Source of the DNA: a virus
IMG/VR virus record: IMGVR_UViG_3300027985_000843
Coordinates: 62,001 to 126,000 of that record
Strand: one strand, 5' to 3'
Length of the DNA stretch: 64,000 nt
A program made the translations under genes and the position numbers. Under the pieces are notes generated by a model. The model saw nothing but the letters and a program-made list of their open reading frames with translations, made no database searches and was not told where the DNA came from. Below are positions 15,119-22,408 of the stretch, one piece after another (position 1 is the first letter of the stretch; each line of letters opens with the position of its first letter).

Positions 15119-16396
15119 CTACCCTTGAGAAGCCACTCGCTTCTCGGTGGCCTCACCGCCACCCTTGTACTTGATGATGGGGGGCTGCTTGTCCGTGACG
15201 GTGTCCTTCGTCACGGTGATGGATTCCACGTTGGATCGTTTGCCTGCATACTCGAAGGTGAGCGGGATCGTGATGTCCTCCACCACGCTTCGCAAGGCCC
15301 GCGCCCCCGTGGGCTTGCTCATCACCTTCCGCGCGATGGCTTGCAGAGCCTCTTCCTCGAACGTCAGCTGGATACCGTCCATGCTGAACAGGGCGATCAA
15401 CTGTTTGATCAAGGCGTGCTTTGGCTGAGTGAGGATCTGGACGAGCTGCTCTTCCGTGAGGGGGAGAGTCGTGGTCATGATGGGCAGGCGCCCCTTCAAT
15501 TCGGGGATGATTCCGAATTCCAGGATGTCGTCCTCTTCCGCCAACTCGTAGACGTCTGTCTTCGTGAGTTCACGCTTCGCCTGTGCGACGCCGAACCCCA
15601 TTTTGCTGCCCTTGTTTATCCGCTGTTTGACGATGTCATCCAAACCACCCTCGAAGGACCCGAGGCAGATGAACAGGACGTTGGAGGTATCGAACATCGT
15701 GGTCGGCTGGTCGACGGACACCATGCGGGAGGTCCCGAGCGGGAGGTTGACCCTGCTCCCCTCGACCAGCTTGAGCAACGCCTGTTGAACGCCTTCCCCG
15801 GTAACGTCACGGAATCCAGAAGCTCCGCGCCCCGACTTGCGGGCAATCTTGTCGATCTCATCGATGACACACACACCCCACTGAGCCTTCTCGGTGTCAC
15901 CGCCGGCCGCCGCGACGAGCCCTTGAAGGATGGACTCGACGTCATCCCCGACGTAGCCCGTTTGGGTGAGCTTGTTGGCATCGGCGACATGCATGGGCAC
16001 GCCTAGCATGTCGGTGAAAGCACGGATGACCTCCGTCTTTCCCGAACCCGATGGGCCCAGGATCAGGATGTTGCTCTTGTCTATCCGAACATGGTCCCCG
16101 CCGCCTCCCTGCCGGAAATACTCTCGGCGAAGATAGTGCCGGTACACAGCCACGGCGACGTCTCGCTTGAGTTTTTCCTGACCGATGACATGCTCGTCGA
16201 GGAATGCTTTGATCTCTTTCGGCGGGAGGAGAGGCTTCTCGGCTTCCTCGTGCACGTGCTCCTTCGCGTCCTTGTACAACGTCTCGTGCACCAAGTCGCT
16301 GCACCGGTTGCAGATGAAGGGGCCGCCCTCGTTGCCAATGAGGGTCTTGACTTCGTTTTCGGGTCGCTTGCAAAAACTGCACTGTCGCTTGGGCAT
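15119..16396 (-). CDS. clpX: ClpX-like AAA+ unfoldase
   Basis: The 425-residue protein has a complete ClpX layout. An N-terminal zinc domain has C6, C9, C29 and C32. Walker A is GPSGSGKT (114-121), the pore loop GYVG (147-150), and Walker B VIDEID (177-182). A C-terminal small domain includes PTGARALRS. The start MPKRQCSFCKR at 16396 fits bacterial ClpX and places GGTGTA ten bases upstream; the longer open frame reads through the promoter. ClpX feeds substrates to ClpP or remodels complexes alone. No ClpP gene is seen here. It could act with host ClpP or as a stand-alone remodeller. Confidence 0.95.
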   Translation of the reverse strand: MPKRQCSFCKRPENEVKTLIGNEGGPFICNRCSDLVHETLYKDAKEHVHEEAEKPLLPPKEIKAFLDEHVIGQEKLKRDVAVAVYRHYLRREYFRQGGGGDHVRIDKSNILILGPSGSGKTEVIRAFTDMLGVPMHVADANKLTQTGYVGDDVESILQGLVAAAGGDTEKAQWGVCVIDEIDKIARKSGRGASGFRDVTGEGVQQALLKLVEGSRVNLPLGTSRMVSVDQPTTMFDTSNVLFICLGSFEGGLDDIVKQRINKGSKMGFGVAQAKRELTKTDVYELAEEDDILEFGIIPELKGRLPIMTTTLPLTEEQLVQILTQPKHALIKQLIALFSMDGIQLTFEEEALQAIARKVMSKPTGARALRSVVEDITIPLTFEYAGKRSNVESITVTKDTVTDKQPPIIKYKGGGEATEKRVASQG

Positions 16397-16398
16397 GC

Positions 16399-16629
16399 CT
16401 AGCCTATACACCGATCGCAGGCGGAAAGCTTCAAATCCTCTATCTTTTCGCCTGTATGACAAGGACACACCAGCACGTATTCCTTCTGCCACGAACCCGA
16501 AGCGATCCGCCAACCCTCGGCCTGAAGGACCTTCTTGGCCTCACCGAAGGTATCGGAGTCAGTTTCGAAGTAGAGGGGCTGAAGGTATTGGCAGCCTTCG
16601 ACGTCGCACACGGCATTGAAGAAAATCAC
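16399..16629 (-). CDS. Small zinc-ribbon protein
   Basis: A 76-residue protein with an N-terminal C-x4-C pair (CDVEGC) and C-terminal cysteines (CPCH and CDRC) that would make a zinc ribbon. The start is a GTG overlapping the stop of the carbon-nitrogen hydrolase gene (GTGA), which explains why there is no separate ribosome-binding site. The function is unknown. It overlaps the clpX promoter element at its 3' end. Confidence 0.6.
   Translation of the reverse strand: MIFFNAVCDVEGCQYLQPLYFETDSDTFGEAKKVLQAEGWRIASGSWQKEYVLVCPCHTGEKIEDLKLSACDRCIG
16401..16414 (-). promoter_or_regulatory. GGTGTA-class element before clpX
   Basis: Minus strand GATCGGTGTATAGG, with GGTGTA at 16412-16407 and ten bases to the ATG at 16396. 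TATAGG is the -10-like hexamer. No Shine-Dalgarno sequence lies between. It overlaps the 3' end of the upstream zinc-ribbon gene. Confidence 0.6.
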
Positions 16630-17372
16630 GGCACTTCCGCGTACACGATGCAGGGAGCGGACCACGCGAGTCCCTCACAAGTCACCTTGTTGTTCGGACT
16701 GATGATGCAGCTGCCACCCTCTCCGAAGTCGTTGTTGGCCTCTCGACCGTAACGGTTGGCGACCACGAGCCACGTCTTGTTGCTCTCGGCGAACTCGATC
16801 CAACGGTTGGCGGGGAAGCCCCCGTTACCCCAGTTGGTCGAGAAGGCCACGATGTCGGCGTCTCCCGGCTCGTAGAAGTCGTCCATCCCTGGGCCCTTGT
16901 CTCGGACGTCACGACAGATGAGCAGGCCCACCTGATGGCCGTACAGCCCGACTATGGGCGGGCTGTCCTTGCCCGCCTCAGCCCACAAGAAGTCCTGGCC
17001 CCAGCGGTTGACCTTTCGGTAGGTCGAGTAGTTCCCGTTCGGCAACACGATGGCCTGACTGTTGTACAGCCGAAACAACCGGTCGGGAACGGAATCGTCT
17101 GCGACACGCTCAGCAAACCCCCACACGATGGCAACGCCGTGCTGAACAGCTAGCTCCTGGAACAATCGGAACGTCTCCCCCTCCCCTACCGTTTCAGACA
17201 GGGGGAACGCTTCGTGGAAGCCCATCATGCTGTAGCCCGACAAGCACAGTTCGGGCAACACGATGAGTTTGGCCCCCTGCTGGATAGCCACCAGGATCAT
17301 CCGGACTGCGGTGTCACGGTTGATGGCAGGCTGACTGTACTCGGGTCGGAATTGGACAGCGGCGACCTTCAT
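16626..17372 (-). CDS. Carbon-nitrogen hydrolase (nitrilase superfamily)
   Basis: The 248-residue protein has the Glu-Lys-Cys catalytic set of nitrilase-fold amidohydrolases: E41 in LPELCLSGY, K119 in YRKVNR, and C152 in LLICRDVR. It begins MKVAAVQF, typical of the family, and the ATG overlaps the preceding stop as ATGA. Members hydrolyse amides, nitriles or glutamine (the glutaminase domain of NAD synthetase belongs here). The length fits a free-standing amidase. The substrate is unknown; NAD-related or amino-sugar metabolism are possibilities only. Confidence 0.88.
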   Translation of the reverse strand: MKVAAVQFRPEYSQPAINRDTAVRMILVAIQQGAKLIVLPELCLSGYSMMGFHEAFPLSETVGEGETFRLFQELAVQHGVAIVWGFAERVADDSVPDRLFRLYNSQAIVLPNGNYSTYRKVNRWGQDFLWAEAGKDSPPIVGLYGHQVGLLICRDVRDKGPGMDDFYEPGDADIVAFSTNWGNGGFPANRWIEFAESNKTWLVVANRYGREANNDFGEGGSCIISPNNKVTCEGLAWSAPCIVYAEVP

Positions 17373-17959
17373 GACACGTCCCTGGGCATTGCCCCGTCGA
17401 GGGGAATGAGGCGGTCGGCGACCCTCCAGTGAGGAGTGCCCCACCGGGACTGGGCCTGACGCATGCTAGCTGCCACGAGAGTGTCGCGGATGTTCTGCGG
17501 AACCTCCACGTCAAACTCGTGCTCGATCCACGACAGTTCTCGGGAGACAGTGGTGGTCACAGACGGGAACTTCTCAATGAGGGCCCTCGTGTCCCTCACA
17601 TGCTCCGGCGTCAAGGCATCCGGCCCAAATCGAGAGACTCTCCAGATGGGCCGAATGACGATGCCGTTCAAGTCCAACCGGGCCGCCCTCTTCGTGGGAA
17701 AGTAGGGCAGGATGGTGAAGGTCCACAAGTTCCAGCCAAGCCCCGACGACGCAAGCACAAGGTTGTGTGGCTTGAGCCACCAGCCCGTTGAACCGAGAGG
17801 GTCCAGCCCCTCGATCTTCGAGGCCGTCTTGCTGAGCGTTTGGGTTCCAAGAGCTTCCATGACCTGCATGGTCTTGGCTGCCAAGTCATACTCCCCGAGG
17901 GAAGCCATCACCTTGGCTGTCTCTTGAATCTCCGCGTAGACTTGCTTCAAAGTCATCAT
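17369..17959 (-). CDS. Hypothetical protein
   Basis: A 196-residue protein starting with two Met codons, with an N-terminal helical hairpin (residues 1-45) and a beta-rich middle (NLVLASSGLGWNLWTF, LDLNGIVIRPIWRV). The C-terminus contains an amphipathic helix, DTLVAASMRQAQSRW. It is coupled to the amidohydrolase downstream. No motif or family is recognised and no good ribosome-binding site is present. Confidence 0.6.
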   Translation of the reverse strand: MMTLKQVYAEIQETAKVMASLGEYDLAAKTMQVMEALGTQTLSKTASKIEGLDPLGSTGWWLKPHNLVLASSGLGWNLWTFTILPYFPTKRAARLDLNGIVIRPIWRVSRFGPDALTPEHVRDTRALIEKFPSVTTTVSRELSWIEHEFDVEVPQNIRDTLVAASMRQAQSRWGTPHWRVADRLIPLDGAMPRDVS

Positions 17960-17983
17960 CGTTGGACACGAACAATCAAAGGA

Positions 17984-18370
17984 CTAGCCCCTGATGTCCA
18001 AGAACTGTCTCTCCCACAGCTCGACGGCAGGGCCTCGGTAGAGTCGCTGCTTGTTGGGGTCCGAGGCCATGTGCATCTTCGTGATGGGCAGCTTCCCCCG
18101 ACGCCCGTCAGGCAGGTCCACGTTGTAGCCCACACCATTGGGCGTGATGGTGGCGCGGTCTCGCAAGGACGTGTCCTTGAGGGCTTTCGGAAGGTCGGGG
18201 TGGCCCGTCCGGAACCGAACGAAGGACATGGTCCCAACTTCCAATACACCAAGAACCTCCAGCGTCTTGAAGGAAATTCCCTGGTTCACAGCCGCCTGCA
18301 TGATAGCCCACACGGTCTCGTGAGGCTGCTCGCCCCTGTGGCACTGAAGTGCTGCATATAGTTCTGCCAT
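17984..18370 (-). CDS. Hypothetical protein
   Basis: A 128-residue protein with a helical N-terminus (MAELYAALQCHRGEQ) and a beta-rich C-terminal half (ITPNGVGYNVDLPDGRRGKL). AGAGGGTGAG directly precedes the ATG as a ribosome-binding site. It begins eight bases after the stop of the thyX gene, so co-transcription is likely. The function is unknown. Confidence 0.6.
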   Translation of the reverse strand: MAELYAALQCHRGEQPHETVWAIMQAAVNQGISFKTLEVLGVLEVGTMSFVRFRTGHPDLPKALKDTSLRDRATITPNGVGYNVDLPDGRRGKLPITKMHMASDPNKQRLYRGPAVELWERQFLDIRG

Positions 18371-18378
18371 CTCACCCT

Positions 18379-19878
18379 CTACCTGTATGTCATTGCCGTA
18401 GCATCACGAACAGTCTCATCGAAACAATGCTTACCCCCGAGCAAGAGGGCCGCCGCCGGAGCCTTTATCCGGACCTTCTCGGACATCTGTTTGGAGATCC
18501 GCCGGATGGCCCATTGGGCATGCTCGTCCTCTCGCATACGCGAGAAGTGATACAGCTCCCGAAGGTTGGCCGTTATCGTGATCCGACGTCTGTGCGCGTT
18601 CGTAAGCACGTAGTCGGCGGCTTGCACCGGCGCCCCTCGGCCAGCCAGCGACTTTCGGAGCTTCCTCCAAACATCGTCCGTATGGTCCATGATGTCCATG
18701 AACCTCTCCCGTTCGTTGATCTGATCGATCATCGGCGGCACCGTCACGCCCAGATTGACGTCGTAGGGACCCCATTGCTGGGTCGTCATGCGGTGTCGTT
18801 TGACGTGGGCCAAGACACTGGCGTCGATGACCAACTCGAACTGGAACACCGCTTCCTCGAAGGCTCTGGGAGGCGCGTCGAACTTCGACATGTGCGAGAA
18901 GACCTTGAGGATGATCTTCTGCTTGTCCTGTTTGGGTAGAACAGACGCTGCATACAGGCACCTATTCATGGGCCCGCGACCAGCGGCAAACAGCAATGCC
19001 CCTACGACTGACGTGTCCGGTTCCGGCGTGTAGTTGACGAGCTGTACCTCGTTGAGCGTGACGGGCAAGAGGTACATCTCGACGTCACTGGTGGCAGCTT
19101 GCAGGTCAGCGGCCGCGTGCTCGAAATAGCGGTCTTGCAAGGTGACTCCGTGGGCCTTTTCGAAGCCCTCTTCGTCGGCCAGGATGATGAGCGACGGAGC
19201 CACAGCCTTGGCCTGCTCGAACAACTTCTGGCCCAGCTCTCGGACTTCCGAGAGGGGCGACCGTCTGAATCGTCTGATGATCAACTCCAGATTTCGGGCG
19301 TTGGCCGTGAAGCCCAGTTGTAACTCCGTAGCCAGCGGGACCACGTAGCGAGCATCCTCTTTGGCCCACCCCTCGATCTTGGCCCGGTCTTGCTTCTTCG
19401 TCAGGCCGGGATTCGCTGCCACCTGGGCCGCCGTGAGCTTGGGAAGCAACTCGTGGTAGCACGCAACTTGGGCCGCAACGAGGTCCTTCACCATCTGCGT
19501 CTCGGTCTCGTCGAACTCCGACGGCAGAACCCAGTCACCATCGAGCGTGATGTAGCGTTGGGACTTCTCTGTGTACGAGCAGAGTCTGTGCCATTCGAGA
19601 GACTCAACCGCGAGTCGAGACAGCCCAAGGATGTCGAAGTTGAACACCGCGTGCTCGGCGACCGAATGATGGCCCAGGCCGAACACGATAGTCTTGTTCG
19701 ACTTGCGGGAGGATTCGACCTCAGCCCGGGCCTGTTCTCTGAGAAGCGGGACCGGATCAGGCGATCTGCTGATGCGGGCATACGCTGCGGACAGGGTCTC
19801 CGGAGTGAACTCCCCCTCTCCCGATCTCAGAACTTCGGTGTCGCCGTTATGCCCGGCGAGGATGACTTGCAAGCTCAT
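18379..19878 (-). CDS. thyX: Double-domain flavin-dependent thymidylate synthase
   Basis: The 499-residue protein is two ThyX domains in tandem, about twice the usual length. Domain 1 carries GHHSVAEHA (69-77) and the ThyX motif WHRLCSYTEKSQRY (96-109), with a conserved ARNLELIIRRF near 195. Domain 2 has RHRMTTQQW (361-369) and NLRELYHFSRMREDEHAQW near 445, but a diverged signature motif. ThyX makes dTMP from dUMP using methylene-tetrahydrofolate, FAD and NADPH. The start MSLQVILAG at 19878 overlaps the upstream stop (ATGA). The second domain may be structural. It supplies thymidylate for replication together with the neighbouring nucleotidase. Confidence 0.9.
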   Translation of the reverse strand: MSLQVILAGHNGDTEVLRSGEGEFTPETLSAAYARISRSPDPVPLLREQARAEVESSRKSNKTIVFGLGHHSVAEHAVFNFDILGLSRLAVESLEWHRLCSYTEKSQRYITLDGDWVLPSEFDETETQMVKDLVAAQVACYHELLPKLTAAQVAANPGLTKKQDRAKIEGWAKEDARYVVPLATELQLGFTANARNLELIIRRFRRSPLSEVRELGQKLFEQAKAVAPSLIILADEEGFEKAHGVTLQDRYFEHAAADLQAATSDVEMYLLPVTLNEVQLVNYTPEPDTSVVGALLFAAGRGPMNRCLYAASVLPKQDKQKIILKVFSHMSKFDAPPRAFEEAVFQFELVIDASVLAHVKRHRMTTQQWGPYDVNLGVTVPPMIDQINERERFMDIMDHTDDVWRKLRKSLAGRGAPVQAADYVLTNAHRRRITITANLRELYHFSRMREDEHAQWAIRRISKQMSEKVRIKAPAAALLLGGKHCFDETVRDATAMTYR

Positions 19879-20447
19879 GATACCCTTCCCTTGGTCCACG
19901 CCTGGACCTCTTTGATAACGTGCTCCCACGAGGGGACCCGGAGATCGTCGCAGTCGATCACCCGTTGGTTGTTGCGGGAGTTCCAGACCATGCCCACACC
20001 ATCCGGGTGAGCATCCATCCAGGACCGAACGTTGTCTGGGCTGTCATCGACGATGAAGTCTCCATCAACGACTGACTTGTCCTTCGTGTATACCTGGTGG
20101 TTTTTGCTGATGTTGAACACCCGAACCAGATAGTTCGAGCGCTCCTCCGCCCAGCTCAGTGCGGAGGTCACAGTACGAACGTCGGCGACCTGTTGTAGCC
20201 TCCAAACAGCATCGAGGGCCTCCGGGTGGGGCTTCAAACGAAGGCTCCAACCGGGAGTGTGGATGACCGCCATCACCAGTTGGAGCTGTCGTTCGTTGAG
20301 GACCTTGAAGAGGTCCCACTCTTGGGGCCCCTCCTCAAGAGTCCACTTGCGGCCCAAGATATCCGAGATGAGCTTCTCCGCCTCTGTCTCGAAGTCGACC
20401 ATCACGTCGTCTACGTCCAACAGGACGCGGGGTTTGATTCTAACCAT
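19875..20447 (-). CDS. 5'-deoxyribonucleotidase-like HAD phosphatase
   Basis: The 190-residue protein opens with the HAD nucleophile motif LLDVDDVMVDF (D11, D13) and has a late FIVDDSPDNV acidic motif typical of the NT5C/5'(3')-deoxyribonucleotidase group. A motif II Thr/Ser (VTSA) lies in between. Such enzymes dephosphorylate dNMPs and tune pools of dUMP/dTMP. Placement directly before thyX, with overlapping start and stop, supports a role in thymidylate metabolism. The ATG overlaps the end of the upstream gene. Confidence 0.75.
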   Translation of the reverse strand: MVRIKPRVLLDVDDVMVDFETEAEKLISDILGRKWTLEEGPQEWDLFKVLNERQLQLVMAVIHTPGWSLRLKPHPEALDAVWRLQQVADVRTVTSALSWAEERSNYLVRVFNISKNHQVYTKDKSVVDGDFIVDDSPDNVRSWMDAHPDGVGMVWNSRNNQRVIDCDDLRVPSWEHVIKEVQAWTKGRVS

Positions 20448-20694
20448 TCAGCATGTCCTCGAAGTCGTCCAGTTTTGGGTCATCGTGCAGCAACCTCGAC
20501 CACGCATCCGTCTTGCCCTCAGGTCCTTTGGCTACCACGGACATGGCAGCACTCACCTCGTCGAACTCCTTCTGAGTTCGGCACTTGGCGAGCATCTGTC
20601 GGAAGGTAGCGGCCTCGTCGGTTTTGACCTTGCCGGCCTTGACGAGGAATTCGAGGGACGTGAGGTAGCGTTGCTTGGTGTATCGGCGGCTCAC
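20440..20694 (-). CDS. Small hypothetical protein with GTG start
   Basis: An 84-residue helical, charged protein beginning (GTG)SRRYTKQRYLTS. The GTG is supported by a GGTGTA element exactly ten bases upstream. No cysteines or catalytic residues stand out; the C-terminus is acidic (LDDFEDMLNG). It overlaps the deoxyribonucleotidase start by eight bases and probably heads the nucleotidase-thyX transcription unit. Confidence 0.65.
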   Translation of the reverse strand: MSRRYTKQRYLTSLEFLVKAGKVKTDEAATFRQMLAKCRTQKEFDEVSAAMSVVAKGPEGKTDAWSRLLHDDPKLDDFEDMLNG

Positions 20695-20698
20695 GCCA

Positions 20699-20712
20699 CC
20701 TACTTACACCGG
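20699..20712 (-). promoter_or_regulatory. GGTGTA-class element heading the nucleotidase-thyX unit
   Basis: Minus strand CGCCGGTGTAAGTA, with GGTGTA at 20710-20705 and ten bases to the GTG at 20694. An AGGTGG lies only one base from the start, too close for a normal Shine-Dalgarno. It overlaps the 3' end of the upstream gene. It would drive 20440-20694, the deoxyribonucleotidase and thyX. Confidence 0.55.
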
Positions 20713-20921
20713 CGGTACCCCTGTCTACCGTCTACCATCGTAAATTCTAGATGCCCTTCGACAGCCATCTCTTCGAGAAGATCCTCAGTCTCGGCGAGCG
20801 ACCAGCACAGACCCAGGTCCAAGCTCACCTCCCCGACACACAGGAGGCGACGCTTACGAGCGGCTAGCTCAAGAACCTTCGTCTTCGCCTTCTCCCTCGA
20901 CAACTTCTGGATCTTCTCCAT
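20700..20921 (-). CDS. Small winged-helix-like protein
   Basis: A 73-residue protein starting MEKIQKLSREKAK. A basic N-terminal helix is followed by ETEDLLEEMAVEGHLEFTMVDGRQGYRR, which has the helix-then-wing form of a small winged helix. The start lies inside the 3' end of the upstream gene (about 50 bases overlap), so a later start is possible. A DNA-binding role is inferred from shape only. Confidence 0.5.
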   Translation of the reverse strand: MEKIQKLSREKAKTKVLELAARKRRLLCVGEVSLDLGLCWSLAETEDLLEEMAVEGHLEFTMVDGRQGYRRCK

Positions 20922-21171
20922 GGTCTTCCCCGTGCGAGCCCAACAAGGCCAACTCATCAGGCAACAGTAAGCTTTCCAACCCGACGGGCTTGTGATCGTC
21001 GAGCTGGACCACTTTCCGGATGTCTGCTCCCTCGTCGGTCAGCCTTTGCTTGAACGCCTCGACGTCTGGAACAGACACCGAGAAGACGTTGATTCCAGGC
21101 CCCAGCTGCACGATGGGGTCACTCAGGACGATGATGTCCTTGGCGAAGACCTGAAAGGAGTAGAAACCCAT
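20869..21171 (-). CDS. Small hypothetical protein
   Basis: A 100-residue protein with a beta-rich N-terminal half (FQVFAKDIIVLSDPIVQL) and a very acidic C-terminal tail. AAGGACA about seven bases before the ATG is a reasonable ribosome-binding site. The 27-base gap upstream holds no GGTGTA element. No family is recognised. Confidence 0.6.
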   Translation of the reverse strand: MGFYSFQVFAKDIIVLSDPIVQLGPGINVFSVSVPDVEAFKQRLTDEGADIRKVVQLDDHKPVGLESLLLPDELALLGSHGEDHGEDPEVVEGEGEDEGS

Positions 21172-21198
21172 ATCTGTCCTTAACGGGCTATCGATGAT

Positions 21199-22407
21199 TT
21201 AGACCATGAAGGCATCGTAAACGACGCCTGTCACGGGGATGTACTTGAGGTGGTCGGTATTGATCCGAAGAGCGTAGGTCAGGTCAGAGGTGACAGTCCA
21301 CTTGTCGAACAGCTCCTGACTCATCACATCGAAAACGTCGGGAAGCAAAAGCTCACCCACCTTGGCCTGCTGGAACCCCACGAGGGGCGCCCCCTCAACC
21401 ACCAGGACGGAGACCCCCGGCTTGGCCTGAAGAACCCTACCGGCGAGTTCGGGAGGCGTGATCCAGAACAGAGCCATGTCGCCGAAGTGCTCCGGCCCAA
21501 GTTCGTCAGCCTTGATGACCTCGTTGTTCGCCCAGGCTGTGCTACCAAGACGCGCCACCTCCCGGGCGATCTCTCGCACCCACCCGTTGGACAGGGAGGT
21601 GCGCAGACCCCGAGGGACATCGTACTTCAGGTTGAAGGCCCGGATGTCTTGGACCGGCGTCAGTATGTGACCCCTTGCCCTCTTGACCAGGACGCCCTCA
21701 GGACGCGCTTTCTCCGGGTCCAGGACTCCCAGGTCCAGATGGCGGAGAAAGGCCCAAGACGCCCCTCCTAGGGCCTCCAGAAGCTCTTTCGGAGTGTGCC
21801 CGGCGTAGCGCTTGGCAATCTCCCGTCGCCCGTCCCTCGTGACCACGAGGTGGGCAGGGTCACCGGCCTCTCGCAAAAACGTCGTCTGGTGCCCACGTGC
21901 GACGAGTTCCGAACAGACAGCAGCCTCTCGCTGGAAGTCGAACTGCCACGAGGTGACGAACGCCTCGATGTCCGGCCGGATGCGGGGTAAAGGTTGAGCA
22001 AGCCTGCCCGTCCCCTCCCGAGGGACCGGGGCTGGTGTCTCGATGTCCTCGGGACGAAGAACGATGAGCACCTTTCCCGTGTCTTGCGAGACCAGGCACA
22101 CGCCAGGTTCGATCTGAGCATGTTCGTCTGCAAGGTACAGGGCCGCCTCGTAGGCTTCCGTTGCCCTCTCCGCCCCCCACAGACCCGCCAAGGCCGAACC
22201 AACCGCGTCCGCCACCTCCTCCGGTGACTTCCCTTGGTCCTTGGCAGTCATGAAGATCTTCCGGATACGTGTGCTGTGCGTGATGTCCGCACGGGCCTGG
22301 AGAAGATCGGCAGCCGTCGTATTGGCCTTTGATTCAACAACAGGGTTCAGTCGGTTCTCGATAGCAAGAGAACCGGCCGAAGTCGGTTTGACAAGATTGC
22401 CTGCCAT
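21199..22407 (-). CDS. Hypothetical protein
   Basis: A 402-residue cytoplasmic-type protein with a helical N-terminal third (residues 1-95, including EEVADAVGSALAGLWG), a middle domain rich in charged residues, and a beta-rich C-terminal part. There are no HExxH, P-loop or cysteine motifs and no signal peptide. A CAAGGGC lies just before the ATG. It begins two bases after the AAA ATPase stop, suggesting shared transcription with it, and could be a partner or substrate of that ATPase. This is inference from position only. Confidence 0.6.
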   Translation of the reverse strand: MAGNLVKPTSAGSLAIENRLNPVVESKANTTAADLLQARADITHSTRIRKIFMTAKDQGKSPEEVADAVGSALAGLWGAERATEAYEAALYLADEHAQIEPGVCLVSQDTGKVLIVLRPEDIETPAPVPREGTGRLAQPLPRIRPDIEAFVTSWQFDFQREAAVCSELVARGHQTTFLREAGDPAHLVVTRDGRREIAKRYAGHTPKELLEALGGASWAFLRHLDLGVLDPEKARPEGVLVKRARGHILTPVQDIRAFNLKYDVPRGLRTSLSNGWVREIAREVARLGSTAWANNEVIKADELGPEHFGDMALFWITPPELAGRVLQAKPGVSVLVVEGAPLVGFQQAKVGELLLPDVFDVMSQELFDKWTVTSDLTYALRINTDHLKYIPVTGVVYDAFMV

Positions 22408-22408
22408 G

